A stretch of 64,000 nucleotides of DNA, from NCBI GenBank assembly GCA_910587065.1, contig CAJUMA010000003.1:14872-78871 (forward strand), in the 5' to 3' direction. The position numbers were made by a program, and so were the translations under genes. This stretch comes from an uncultured Bacilli bacterium (GTDB taxonomy: Bacteria > Bacillota_I > Bacilli_A > RF39 > UBA660). Below the pieces are notes generated by a model, which was not told the DNA's origin, searched no databases, and worked only from the letters and a program-made list of their open reading frames with translations. The number at the start of each line of letters is the position of its first letter. Position 1 is the first letter of the stretch. Shown piece after piece: positions 33,505 to 43,186 of this stretch.

Positions 33505-36500
33505 AAAAATATATAACATGTACATTATTAATAATATTATCTTTTTTGTTAGGAACACTTGATGTCCATGCCGTAACAGGTATTGCTGGATTTGATGGTG
33601 GGCCATACTCAACGGGTATCACTTGGCATGCAACAGGTGATGCAACTGGTCCAAGCGGACCTTATACAGACTATAAGAAACACCTTCTTATAAATGGACA
33701 AAAATTTGTTGCTTACTGTCTTGATCCAGGTTTTCCTCTTCATTCAGGTGATAAATATACTTGTACTCCTATAAGTGATCCAGGACTTCTTTCTTTAGTT
33801 GGAAGTGGCGGAGATTATACTCAACTTCAAATGGCCTTAAGATTCTATGCTGTATTTAAAGGATATGGAGTTGGTGGTGAAGACGGGCTAACCAATATGC
33901 GTGCAGCCATGATAAGATTTGCCCAAATTAAAGATGGTGTGCAAATGACTCAGCATTGTGAAATGGCTCAGCAACTTGGAATAATACAGCATACATGTTC
34001 AAGTAATTTATATGATTATTTATCAGGTAATAATGGCTTAGTTGATGCCGGTTATAATTTAGCTTATTCAGCAAGATCAACATCGAATAAACAAACTGGT
34101 GGTTCTGGCGGTTTAACATTTACAAAAACAGCAGCTTCAACTAAAGACCAAATAACTTATCAAGTAACATCACTACAAAATATTGACAAAGTTAAATTTG
34201 TTTGTGAAGGATGTTCAATTGTTGGCTCAAACACGATGACTGGAAAATCTGGGACTCTTGTAGTTAGACCAGCACCAAACTGTGAACCATTTACAATTAA
34301 AGCTTACTATGTACCAAAAGGTGTACAAATTTGTAGTAATAGTAATACTTCAATTGAGTCCACAAGACAATATTTAGTGGTTAACTTTGATATGACAGCA
34401 GAGACATCTCCAGGTGGAGAGATAGATACATCAGGAGAACCAAATGATATACATGTTGATAGAGGTATTGACTGTGACCCTGATTGTTGTACTGAAAAAA
34501 AACTTGAACCAAATCATATAGAAGGTGAAGTTTATAACTGTTGTTTAGATAGTCCAGATTCATGGGCAAAAGAATATGAACTAAATGATTTAGTTTGTTA
34601 TTCCAAAGACATGTTGGTTGACCATTATTGGAAAATGTGTAATTCCGAATCTTATCTTGATAAAAAGATGAACGGAGATTTAAATGAATACTGTGATATT
34701 TATTGTACAGAAAGAGTTACAGTATCAATCCCTGGAGCTATAACAGCAACATCAGGAAGGTACTTCGATCTTACAACAACAAGTCAAGGAACAAAATCTC
34801 CATATGTTGAAGGATTTAAACGATGTAGAACACTAATTCACTTCAAAAAATGGCAAGATGATTACAGAAAACAAGTCGAAGAACAAGTTGAACAATATAA
34901 TATCTATCAAATGGAAAGATTGATGGATTTGACTTATGAAGATGCACTTAACAAAACAAGAAATTGTAATTTAAAAATAAAAGTCACTTGTGTAGGGGAG
35001 ACAAAAGAAGATAAAAAGGACGAGCAAAAAGATGTAAGTGGTAACATTACTCAAAATTCATGCTCAGCTACCGCTAATTCTACAGGATTTAATGGAGAAT
35101 ATGAGTATGAAACAGATTATATAGAATATCAATTCACTAATCCAGCACATAATGGCAAAAATTATAATACAGTAAAACTAAAACAAGAAGGCTTCAAAAA
35201 AGATGCCGATGGATATTATAATTATTATAAAATAATAAAGGATAAAGCAGAAGACTATACACACCCTGATCTATCATTTTGGGAAACTCTTCCTACAATA
35301 GAAGAAGCAAAAAATAAAAAATCTACCGAAGAGCAACATAAAGTTACTACTACAGACGGAAGTTGTAGTGCAACTGCTGGAGTAACATGCGGACTTGCAT
35401 ATGATGATAGTTGTGGTCATAACAGTGAAAGCGAGCATAACGAATTCCAAGAAAATGTTGAATATTGGCATGCTGATCATCACGGAAAAGCAGAAGCTGC
35501 TAAAGGTGCTTATCAAGCTGCTGTAGCAAACGCTAAAACTCTTGAAGAAAAACTTGATGTGTGTGATGATTACTTTATTTCAGGAAATGGAACTGATGCA
35601 AAAGGCAACTTCCCATTCAATGCATCATTATTTGGTTTTGAATATACTCAAGTATATTTAACTGACTTTGGTGATCTTAAAAAAGAAGTTACTATGGTAC
35701 CATTTGATTCAGCCCCTGGTTGTGTAATATCTGGACCTACTTTAGGACCTGATGCTGAGGATGGTTTAGTAGAACCTCAATATTCTACAAAATACTTCTC
35801 TGATAAAATTACTGAATCAGAAGACTTTGGAACCCCTGGTATCGAATGGGAAGAAACAGAGACAGGCTTCGAAAAATATATTCATGCACTTTATGAAGCT
35901 GACCAAAAATTTGTTCAAGATGCTAAATATCATGCAGTTTGTTCTTGGAACGAACCTGATAATACTAAGTATACATTAGTACAAAAAGGTGTTGTTCAAG
36001 AAAGTGACTTTAATATAACAAAAAATGACCGACAATATCATGTTCACTTATCTACTCTTGAAGGATCATATGATACAAGATGGTTACTAAGTGGTTTAGG
36101 AACAAACTCCAAATTTGATGCTTTCTTTGCTGAAAATGGCAAAACTTGTTCAATAAAACAAAATGCAACAGATGATGGACTTTTCCACTGTGCCTTAAAA
36201 GTAACCTATGAAATAATAAGAACTGGAAAATGTAATGGAGAACAAACAACTATAAGTGAAGAAGAGTGTGATGGACCAGATAATACAGAATCGGTATTAA
36301 ACTTCAAAATAGTTGATCCAGCAGTAGTATTTACATGTGATTCAACTGAGGATTGTGGATATGGTTACAATTGGTTTGATATGCCGGGTGGACCTGATGT
36401 ATTATCTGCAATTCGTCGTAAGGGTCAAGATGACAATACATATGCTCCAGAAAACTTAACTTATTCAGTAACTCTTACAGCAAAAGATATGAAACAAATT

Positions 36501-36773
36501 AAAAATTATAATAGATGGAGAGAAAACGATAACTACGGTGGCTATTCAGACTTCAGTTTAATATGTGATTGTCCATCAGAGCCAGAAGAATGTAACGAAG
36601 TAGCTGGAACACAAACTTGTAAAAGAAGCGAAAGTTGTGTTAAGTGTAAGAGTATCTTCTTAAATAATCTATATGATGGTGTTGTTAATTATGGCGGAAA
36701 TCATTCTGTAACAAGAGCACACGGAAATATAGAAAATATAAGAAGTAACGGACACGTTCATTGGGCCGGATAG
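33501..36773 (+). CDS. Giant Cys-rich secreted protein with thioester-domain-like N-terminus
   Basis: 1090 aa. Signal peptide 1-24. Residues about 25-200 resemble a Cys-Gln thioester adhesin domain (TED): QKFVAYCLDPGFPL places Cys73 in the YCxD position, and a TQLQMALRF motif (Gln108) resembles the TQ..hW motif, although the spacing is shorter than in streptococcal TEDs. A Cys-rich module of about 750 residues follows (DCDPDCCTEK, EYCDIYCTERVT, AITATSGRYF, TGKCNGEQTT, APENLTYSVTL, CVKCKSIFLN), shared with the protein at 38982. No membrane helix or LPxTG at the C-terminus, so anchoring must come from partners. Covalent host attachment is inferred only from TED similarity. Confidence 0.78.
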   Translation: MKKYITCTLLIILSFLLGTLDVHAVTGIAGFDGGPYSTGITWHATGDATGPSGPYTDYKKHLLINGQKFVAYCLDPGFPLHSGDKYTCTPISDPGLLSLVGSGGDYTQLQMALRFYAVFKGYGVGGEDGLTNMRAAMIRFAQIKDGVQMTQHCEMAQQLGIIQHTCSSNLYDYLSGNNGLVDAGYNLAYSARSTSNKQTGGSGGLTFTKTAASTKDQITYQVTSLQNIDKVKFVCEGCSIVGSNTMTGKSGTLVVRPAPNCEPFTIKAYYVPKGVQICSNSNTSIESTRQYLVVNFDMTAETSPGGEIDTSGEPNDIHVDRGIDCDPDCCTEKKLEPNHIEGEVYNCCLDSPDSWAKEYELNDLVCYSKDMLVDHYWKMCNSESYLDKKMNGDLNEYCDIYCTERVTVSIPGAITATSGRYFDLTTTSQGTKSPYVEGFKRCRTLIHFKKWQDDYRKQVEEQVEQYNIYQMERLMDLTYEDALNKTRNCNLKIKVTCVGETKEDKKDEQKDVSGNITQNSCSATANSTGFNGEYEYETDYIEYQFTNPAHNGKNYNTVKLKQEGFKKDADGYYNYYKIIKDKAEDYTHPDLSFWETLPTIEEAKNKKSTEEQHKVTTTDGSCSATAGVTCGLAYDDSCGHNSESEHNEFQENVEYWHADHHGKAEAAKGAYQAAVANAKTLEEKLDVCDDYFISGNGTDAKGNFPFNASLFGFEYTQVYLTDFGDLKKEVTMVPFDSAPGCVISGPTLGPDAEDGLVEPQYSTKYFSDKITESEDFGTPGIEWEETETGFEKYIHALYEADQKFVQDAKYHAVCSWNEPDNTKYTLVQKGVVQESDFNITKNDRQYHVHLSTLEGSYDTRWLLSGLGTNSKFDAFFAENGKTCSIKQNATDDGLFHCALKVTYEIIRTGKCNGEQTTISEEECDGPDNTESVLNFKIVDPAVVFTCDSTEDCGYGYNWFDMPGGPDVLSAIRRKGQDDNTYAPENLTYSVTLTAKDMKQIKNYNRWRENDNYGGYSDFSLICDCPSEPEECNEVAGTQTCKRSESCVKCKSIFLNNLYDGVVNYGGNHSVTRAHGNIENIRSNGHVHWAG

Positions 36774-36780
36774 AAAATAT

Positions 36781-36808
36781 AAAGGTATAACCTAGGTTAT
36801 ATCTTTTG
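36781..36808 (+). terminator. Terminator inside the adhesin locus
   Basis: An imperfect stem AAAGGTATAACC/GGTTATATCTTT around the palindrome TATAACCTAGGTTATA (36786-36801) is followed by T-rich sequence. It separates the locus into two transcription units. A new TATAAT-like element precedes 36877. Confidence 0.65.
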
Positions 36809-36876
36809 TTTTGCTTAAATGCTTGTTATTGTTAAAGTAATTTGTTATAATTTTTATAAGGGTAAAGAGGATGGAT

Positions 36877-37596
36877 ATGAAAAAAATATTAGGTTTTTTA
36901 TTAATTATCTCTTCTTTTTTTATAGTAAGTATAAATGCACAAGCTTTAGAAGATACAACATGTAATTACAAATCAAAGGCTGAATTAAGTAAAGCTGCTT
37001 ATAATGCTGATGCAAACTACACGATAAAAAAAGATGATAATGGTTCTTATTATTTTGAAATATCTATATACAACATTACTGAAGAGATTTATGCAGTCGT
37101 AACTAATGATATAAATGATGATGAAATTATCATTTTTAATAATATGACTACAAACAATAATTACTCATTTGAAGTACATGATATAACGACAATTATAAAT
37201 TATGTTGTTCATATTAGAGCTATTAAATATGGTTGTAATGATGAATTTCGTAAAATAAATATTTCAAAACCTCGCTATAACGATTTAAGTGAAATAGCTG
37301 TTTGTAAGAACAATGTCATGTTAGACTATACTTACTGTAAGACTTGGGTTAATAGATATTTCTTAGAAACAAGAGAAGAAATAATTGATAAAATTAATAA
37401 TCAATATACGAAAAATAAGATAACGACAACAACAGCTTGTATTACTTGTATGCAAAGTGATGCAGCTTCTCTTAAAATAAAAAGACAGAAAATGCTAAAA
37501 CTTGCAATAATTATTGGTTTAGTAATAGGAATTATCCTTGATATAGGAGTAATTATACTTTTAATAATTAGATTGAAGAGGTATTACATATGGTAA
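36877..37596 (+). CDS. Exported protein with C-terminal membrane anchor (paralog A2)
   Basis: About 239 aa. Signal peptide (1-23, ending NAQALED), ectodomain starting CNYKSKAELSKAAYN, conserved YTYCKTWVNRYF and ITCMQ cysteines, and one C-terminal helix (LAIIIGLVIGIILDIGVIIL). Close structural copy of the gene at 31831. ATG 36877 preferred: AGAGG (36866-36870) touches the other candidate ATG at 36871. Overlaps the next gene by 7 nt. Confidence 0.7.
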   Translation: MKKILGFLLIISSFFIVSINAQALEDTTCNYKSKAELSKAAYNADANYTIKKDDNGSYYFEISIYNITEEIYAVVTNDINDDEIIIFNNMTTNNNYSFEVHDITTIINYVVHIRAIKYGCNDEFRKINISKPRYNDLSEIAVCKNNVMLDYTYCKTWVNRYFLETREEIIDKINNQYTKNKITTTTACITCMQSDAASLKIKRQKMLKLAIIIGLVIGIILDIGVIILLIIRLKRYYIW

Positions 37597-38966
37597 AAAA
37601 AGAGATAACGAAAGAAGAAAAAAAAGCAATAAAGCAGTATAAAAATGAAGAAAAGGGTATGAAAATAGAAAAAGATAGAAAACCCTTGAGAAAAGAACAC
37701 TTATATTTAGTTTTAGCAATACTTGTTCTTTTGTCACTAGTAGGTCTATTAATCTATATGATTTTCTCGGGTAAAGAAAAAGCCTTAATCGTGCCTGATT
37801 TACCAACACATGAATCTCTTGATGTTGGTATTGTAGACTTCAGTGATACTGCTGCGACTGCTAATGACTTAAATAGTAAAAAGAATAATAGTCTATCGGT
37901 TAATTATAACTTAGTTACTGATTATTATAAAGAAGGTATATTACTTTCCAACACTCAAGCCGATTATATGAATGATTTAATTATTGTTACATCAGGACCT
38001 TTATCAGAAACTCCTTTTATATCTTCTTTAACAAAAGAAGGAACTCTTAAATGGTTAACAAAATTAGAAGATAAAGAATACGATAAAATAAATGTTTATA
38101 AAACCGTATTTATTAACAAAAATTATTATGTATTTGGTATTTGTACAAAAGATAAAGAAAGTTCACTTATCGCGATAAAACTAGATAACTATGGTAAAAA
38201 GAAAACTACTCGCATACTAAAGAAGAATATAGATAGTAAAGTTAAAGATGTAATTAGTATTGAAAATAAAGTTGCTATAATTTTAGGAAATTCAGCAGAA
38301 TTAACTGTTATTCTTACTGATGAAGAATTAAATACTAATAAAAATGAAATCTCTTTATCGAAATATATAGATAACTCATCTTATTTAAATTATCAAACAG
38401 GAACAAGCAAAAATGGTTTAAATTTAGTTGTTAATAATTCAAATACGTTTTATACTGTCGATATAGATACAAACTCATTAAGTGCCTCAGTAAAAGAGAT
38501 GACTGAGCTAAATAATTTGAAAACAGATGAAACCATTCGAGTAACTAATTATTTAGAAGGTTATATGGCTTATACCAATTCTAATATATATAAATTTAAT
38601 CCAGAAAATAAACTTATCAACAAGTTTGATTATAGAAAAATAAAATTAGAAAATGATGAAGAATTTAAAGAAAAATACAAAGATGACGAATTCTTTTCGA
38701 GTGATGACTTTGAAAATGTAATTTATGTAGAAGGAGTTAATAACTCTTCTTCATCTTTAGTTGTAAATACTAAAACATTATTTTCTTCAATTTATGATAT
38801 ATATGATTCAAGTTTAAAAATAAGTAAAAGAATAATGTTAGATAAATTTAAGTATTCATATCCTGAAGGAATGTTATTGAATAGTTTTTATATTGATGGT
38901 AGCATTTATGAAGTTTATTCGTATGGTTCAGAAACTCCATCAATAATGATAAGTAAAATAGGGTAG
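37590..38966 (+). CDS. Membrane-anchored surface protein with beta-propeller-like ectodomain
   Basis: 458 aa. A charged cytoplasmic N-terminus of about 45 residues, one membrane helix (LYLVLAILVLLSLVGLLIYM), then about 390 extracellular residues of repeating beta strands (NDLIIVTSGPL, KNYYVFGICTKDKESSLIAI, NKVAIILGNSAELTVIL, GYMAYTNSNIYKFNPE), as in WD/PQQ-like propellers. Cysteine-poor, unlike its neighbours. Sits between A2 and the second giant protein in one operon. Confidence 0.7.
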   Translation: MVKKEITKEEKKAIKQYKNEEKGMKIEKDRKPLRKEHLYLVLAILVLLSLVGLLIYMIFSGKEKALIVPDLPTHESLDVGIVDFSDTAATANDLNSKKNNSLSVNYNLVTDYYKEGILLSNTQADYMNDLIIVTSGPLSETPFISSLTKEGTLKWLTKLEDKEYDKINVYKTVFINKNYYVFGICTKDKESSLIAIKLDNYGKKKTTRILKKNIDSKVKDVISIENKVAIILGNSAELTVILTDEELNTNKNEISLSKYIDNSSYLNYQTGTSKNGLNLVVNNSNTFYTVDIDTNSLSASVKEMTELNNLKTDETIRVTNYLEGYMAYTNSNIYKFNPENKLINKFDYRKIKLENDEEFKEKYKDDEFFSSDDFENVIYVEGVNNSSSSLVVNTKTLFSSIYDIYDSSLKISKRIMLDKFKYSYPEGMLLNSFYIDGSIYEVYSYGSETPSIMISKIG

Positions 38967-38981
38967 TATAGGAGGTAAATC

Positions 38982-41900
38982 ATGAAAAAAACAAACAAAA
39001 TAATCTTTGCATTTTTAATCTTTATGATATCTCCAATACTAGTTTTTGCAGCCAGTGATTCATCAGGAGAACAAGGTAGTGGATCAGGTATTGTAAATTC
39101 CTGTAGTCCAAATTGTTCAGGAATTGTAAGATCTTCCTCACTAGCGGGTGTTCGTATCACATTTGTTGATGCATCTGGACATGTTGTTCCAGCATCAGGA
39201 AATCAAAGCTTTGACTACGTAACTTATGTTAAACCTGGAAAAGAAGGAATAAATACCACTTATAATTCTTTTAGTGGAGATAGAAATAAAGTTGCTCTAG
39301 CAGGTGGTGGAAATTATTCCGCAGGAAATAGTTCACAAAGTAATTTTAAAAGATTTAGTGCTGTTGCTGCTGCTTATGATAAATATATTGTAACTGAAGG
39401 ATCGACGCATAAAAGTAATTTACCAGGGAGTGGATATACTGGCGGTAATATTCAAAAAGGATTTAGTCGAGAACTTAATTTTTTCTTAGGTCTAACAAGG
39501 CAAGGTAATCCAACATATGCTGCTGATGTTAATTCCTTTATACGAGCGATTGCTGAAGTGAGTGGCGGATTTAATGCCGATGATTTAATTTATAAAATAT
39601 CAGAAGGATGTAATACAGGTGAAGAAATATTTATCGTTATGGAACCTTTATTCTTTTGGTCGGGAAAAGTTGATGGAGGATATGCCAATTATTTTGGCTC
39701 TTTAGCTGATTCATATCACTTCTTTGGTGGAAGTATTCCCGGCGGAGTAGGACTTACTAATACGAATAGTCTAGCTTATGCAATTTACTATGAACGGGAG
39801 ATTGGAGCATATAAAGGTGCAACAGGAGTATCGAAAAATGGTTTTAAAATTCAAAGTGCTTCTGATTTATTATCAACAGCAGGATTCGCTTTAGCTGTTG
39901 ACTGGGCTAATGACCCTGGACAATACTGTAATTCATGTTCTTATGTTAATGGCACGTTTTCTTATGATAATAAGATTTATCCGGGAGACTTAAAAATACC
40001 AAGTGGATTTAAGAGCATTGAGGACTACGCTTTTACAGATCGAGGATCAGGTGGAGCTGGATGTTGTAAAATATTAGAAACTCAAATATCATCAATGCCA
40101 GAGTCATGGCAAAAGGCTTATAAAGAATTATGTACAGAACCAGAGCCTGATTGTTGTACACCATCTGTACCAAAAGAACCTCCTATAATAGATGTTCATA
40201 ATTGTTGTGATGATTCACCATTCTCAAAAGTAGTAGATAGTGAGTTAGATGATTTATTCTGTTATGACAGTGAATTACAAGTGGATTTCTTTAAAAATAG
40301 ATGTGAAAATGAAAGATATAAAGAACCTTTAAATGAATACTGTGATATTTATTGTACAGAAAGAGTTACAATGGAAGTACCACAAGCTATAACAGCAACA
40401 TCAGGAAGATACTTCACATTATCCAAAACATCACACGGTTCGACTTCTCCATATATTGAAGGATTCAGGCGCTGTCGAGTAAAAATATATTATAATGAGT
40501 GGCGTAAGAAATATGCCGAAACAGTTAAACGCCAGGTAGAACAATATAATGAATTCCAAAAACAAGCTTCCATGGAAAAAAATTATGAAGATGCAATAAG
40601 TAAAGAAGAGGAAATACATAGAACAGGTACGGTTACAGCAAGTTGTAGTTCAACTGATAATTCAACAACTCCTCCAACAACTAAGAGTAACTCCGCTAGT
40701 GCAACATTTGAATATACCTATTATAAATATCCATTTGAAAATAAGCATAGTTATTACACAGTAGACTTAAAAGATGATCACTATACAAGAGTTGAAATAG
40801 TAAGAGGAAGTAACTTAAAAGAACCTCACGAACCATATAGTTTATATAAATATGAAGAAGCAAAAGAAAAATATGAAGCAGCTAAGAGACAAGCAGCCGC
40901 AAGTTGTGGACTTGGAAATGTATCTTATGGTGGAACGCCTTTTTCGGAACAAAATATAACTTACAGAAGTGAAAATCCAAAAGAAGTTATAAATACAATA
41001 AAAGCTGCTAAAGAAAGTGCTAAGAAAGCTTATGAAATAGCAACTGAAGAAGCTTATAAATTAGAGCAAAAGATAGATGAATGTGATTATTACTTTGATG
41101 ATTCTAAAAGTAGACTAGAAGGTGGTGCATCATATGATGGAAAAGATGCTGAAAAACACTACAGTTTCACACCAGACCTTCTATTCCGATATTCACAAGT
41201 ATATCTAGATGAAAATGCTCAATCAGTATTAGACACACTAGCTGTTGAGTTTGATAGAACATGTTCTTATGAAACACTTTATGACAAAGATGAAACAGAT
41301 GTTGATGAGATAAAACCTGATAGATATTCAGGAGTATATGCAAATGGTAGTGAAAAAATGCATGATTTTGATAAAGATGTTGAACTTGTTTATGAAGAAC
41401 ATGGATTTAACTTAGAAAAGTATTATCATAAAGAATATAAAGCTGAAAAAATATTTACAACTGATGCTAAATATCATGCTAGTTGTGAATGGAAAGAAAA
41501 GGATAAAGATTTATATACTTTAGTACCATCTGGCATTTCATCAGAAACATCAGTTTATAATCATACTGTACATAACCGAGAATACAAGATTTATTTATCA
41601 ACGTATGATGGTACATATCAAACATACTGGGATATAAATAATGTTGGTCACAAAGGGGGTTTTACAAGTTACTTCCAACGCGGAACTAATACATGTTCTG
41701 GGGAAAGTCCCGAAGATATTGGTACAACTATTACCTGTAAGATTCATGTATCACATGAACTTGTTCAAACTGGAAAATGTAATGGATCAAATGGAACAGA
41801 TACAACAGTTAATGAAGAAGACTGCGAAGAAAATAAAGAAGGTTATGACTTATTTGTCTTTAAAGTTGCTGATCCAGCCGATTTATTCCCGACTGGAACA

Positions 41901-42317
41901 GATACAGAATCAGGTAAAATAGCATATAACTGGACTGATACAAGTAGGGGACAAGAAGTTATGGAAGAAATAGAAGAAAAAGGTGCTACAGCTTCAAACT
42001 ATGCACCAGAAAATATTTCATATCAAGTAACATTAGGTCGTTCGGATATGAAAAAAATTAAAAATTACAACAGGGCAGTTGAAGATGAAAATGGCTATTC
42101 TGATTTCAACTTACACTGTGAGTGTCCAATAGAAAAGCAGACCAACACACTTGAAGGTGGAGGAGTAGGATGTACTCAATGTAAGAGTTACTTCTTAGAA
42201 GGGCTTGAAAAAGGATATGTAAAATATGATGGCAAAGAACACAATGTAAATGTTTGGAGTTCTTCAAAATCACTTCAAAGTATTAGAGAAACGCAATCAA
42301 CAAAAGGAAGATGGTAG
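38982..42317 (+). CDS. Giant Cys-rich secreted protein, paralog of the thioester-type protein
   Basis: 1111 aa. Signal peptide 1-24 (ends LVFAASD). The N-terminal region (25-380) differs from its paralog: Gly/Ser-rich, without the YCLDPG motif. From about residue 385 the Cys-rich module is shared: EPDCCTP, NEYCDIYCTERVT, AITATSGRYF, SPYIEGFRRCR, DAKYHASCEW, TGKCNGSNGT, APENISYQVTL, CTQCKSYFLE. The module therefore carries two alternative heads within one locus. No C-terminal anchor. GGAGG precedes ATG. The next gene, pseudopilin-like, starts 11 nt later. Confidence 0.78.
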   Translation: MKKTNKIIFAFLIFMISPILVFAASDSSGEQGSGSGIVNSCSPNCSGIVRSSSLAGVRITFVDASGHVVPASGNQSFDYVTYVKPGKEGINTTYNSFSGDRNKVALAGGGNYSAGNSSQSNFKRFSAVAAAYDKYIVTEGSTHKSNLPGSGYTGGNIQKGFSRELNFFLGLTRQGNPTYAADVNSFIRAIAEVSGGFNADDLIYKISEGCNTGEEIFIVMEPLFFWSGKVDGGYANYFGSLADSYHFFGGSIPGGVGLTNTNSLAYAIYYEREIGAYKGATGVSKNGFKIQSASDLLSTAGFALAVDWANDPGQYCNSCSYVNGTFSYDNKIYPGDLKIPSGFKSIEDYAFTDRGSGGAGCCKILETQISSMPESWQKAYKELCTEPEPDCCTPSVPKEPPIIDVHNCCDDSPFSKVVDSELDDLFCYDSELQVDFFKNRCENERYKEPLNEYCDIYCTERVTMEVPQAITATSGRYFTLSKTSHGSTSPYIEGFRRCRVKIYYNEWRKKYAETVKRQVEQYNEFQKQASMEKNYEDAISKEEEIHRTGTVTASCSSTDNSTTPPTTKSNSASATFEYTYYKYPFENKHSYYTVDLKDDHYTRVEIVRGSNLKEPHEPYSLYKYEEAKEKYEAAKRQAAASCGLGNVSYGGTPFSEQNITYRSENPKEVINTIKAAKESAKKAYEIATEEAYKLEQKIDECDYYFDDSKSRLEGGASYDGKDAEKHYSFTPDLLFRYSQVYLDENAQSVLDTLAVEFDRTCSYETLYDKDETDVDEIKPDRYSGVYANGSEKMHDFDKDVELVYEEHGFNLEKYYHKEYKAEKIFTTDAKYHASCEWKEKDKDLYTLVPSGISSETSVYNHTVHNREYKIYLSTYDGTYQTYWDINNVGHKGGFTSYFQRGTNTCSGESPEDIGTTITCKIHVSHELVQTGKCNGSNGTDTTVNEEDCEENKEGYDLFVFKVADPADLFPTGTDTESGKIAYNWTDTSRGQEVMEEIEEKGATASNYAPENISYQVTLGRSDMKKIKNYNRAVEDENGYSDFNLHCECPIEKQTNTLEGGGVGCTQCKSYFLEGLEKGYVKYDGKEHNVNVWSSSKSLQSIRETQSTKGRW

Positions 42318-42328
42318 GTGAATAGAAT

Positions 42329-42763
42329 ATGAAAGAAAGTTTATGGGGATATTGGATAGTAGTTTTAGGAGTTTCTATTATGGGAGTTATGCTTTTATTA
42401 CAAAACTATACAACAACAAATGAGCAAGATTACTATTTAGTAAAAGAAGTGCTTGAAGCTAGTATGTATGAAGCTGTCGATTACGGTTATTACCGTGATA
42501 CAGGTGAATTAAAAATGAATGCCGAGAAATTTACAGAAAACTTTATTAGAAGATTTTCAGAAGTTGTAAATATCAATAAGAAATATACATTATCATTTTA
42601 TGATATTTATGAAGAACCACCAGCAGCAAGTGTTTCAATTTCAACAACTACAAATGATACAGCATTTGGACAGAACCAATCAGCAAATAAAGATAAAGCT
42701 GCTGTTGTAAATAGACTTACAGGTATACTTTATACAAATAGTAAATATCAGCCAAGACTTTAA
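42329..42763 (+). CDS. DUF5411/TadE-like pseudopilin-type protein
   Basis: 144 aa. A very short cytoplasmic N-terminus with Glu3 (MKESLW) runs into one long hydrophobic helix (GYWIVVLGVSIMGVMLLLQN), then NEQDYYLVKEVLEASMYEAV, a pattern seen in TadE/pseudopilin-type proteins and in the family I remember as DUF5411. The ectodomain is small, with a Ser/Thr-rich end. As last gene of the adhesin operon it may initiate or anchor a surface assembly with the giant proteins (inference). No pilus ATPase is in the window. Confidence 0.65.
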   Translation: MKESLWGYWIVVLGVSIMGVMLLLQNYTTTNEQDYYLVKEVLEASMYEAVDYGYYRDTGELKMNAEKFTENFIRRFSEVVNINKKYTLSFYDIYEEPPAASVSISTTTNDTAFGQNQSANKDKAAVVNRLTGILYTNSKYQPRL

Positions 42764-42788
42764 AAGGGTAATTTATTACTCTTTTTTT
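42763..42788 (+). terminator. Terminator closing the adhesin operon
   Basis: AAAGGGTAA / TTACTCTTT (one G-T pair) with a short loop, overlapping the stop codon and followed by a run of T. Confidence 0.8.
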
Positions 42789-42856
42789 CTTTTTCTAAAC
42801 TTTGGTAATACTCAAAGAAAATGTTTCATATATATAACTAGAAAGGAAAAATGATT

Positions 42857-43117
42857 ATGGAAATATTAAAAGTATCAAGCAAATCAAATCCTAGTAAAGT
42901 AGCAGGAGCGATTGCCAATGTGTTCAGAAGTTTAGGAAGTGTAGAAATACAAACTATTGGAGCAGGTAGTTTAAATCAAGCAATTAAAGCAATATGTATT
43001 GCAAGAGGATTTGTAGCACCTAGCGGTAAAAATCTAATTGTTATACCAGCATTTTCTGACATCACAATTGAAGGCGAAGAAAAAACTGCTATTAAACTAA
43101 TAGTTGAGGCAAGATAA
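42857..43117 (+). CDS. spoVS: Stage V sporulation protein S
   Basis: 86 aa, matches SpoVS over its full length: MEILKVSSKSNPSKVAGAIA, SVEIQTIGAGSLNQAIKAIC, IARGFVAPSGKNLIVIPAFS, IEGEEKTAIKLIV. Known as an ALBA-fold, DNA/RNA-binding-type regulator of late sporulation in Bacillus, but also present in non-sporulating lineages. ATG 42857 matches the family N-terminus. ATG 42851 is closer to the ribosome site and would add two residues. No other sporulation gene is in the window. Confidence 0.95.
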   Translation: MEILKVSSKSNPSKVAGAIANVFRSLGSVEIQTIGAGSLNQAIKAICIARGFVAPSGKNLIVIPAFSDITIEGEEKTAIKLIVEAR

Positions 43118-43128
43118 TGCCTCTTTTT
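43106..43128 (+). terminator. Terminator of spoVS
   Basis: GAGGCA (43106-43111), loop AGATAA containing the stop codon, TGCCTC (43118-43123), then TTTTT. Confidence 0.85.
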
Positions 43129-43186
43129 ATTTGCAAAAAAACAAAAAAAGAAGTAATATATACAAAAAGAAACGGGGTCGAAGTGC

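Noticed and set aside
35274..35516. Minus-strand Cys/Ser-rich open frame
   Set aside because: Shadow of the Cys-rich module on the other strand, with no start context.
41641..41922. Plus-strand 93-aa open frame inside the giant Cys-rich gene
   Set aside because: Out-of-frame shadow within an intact 1111-aa gene.
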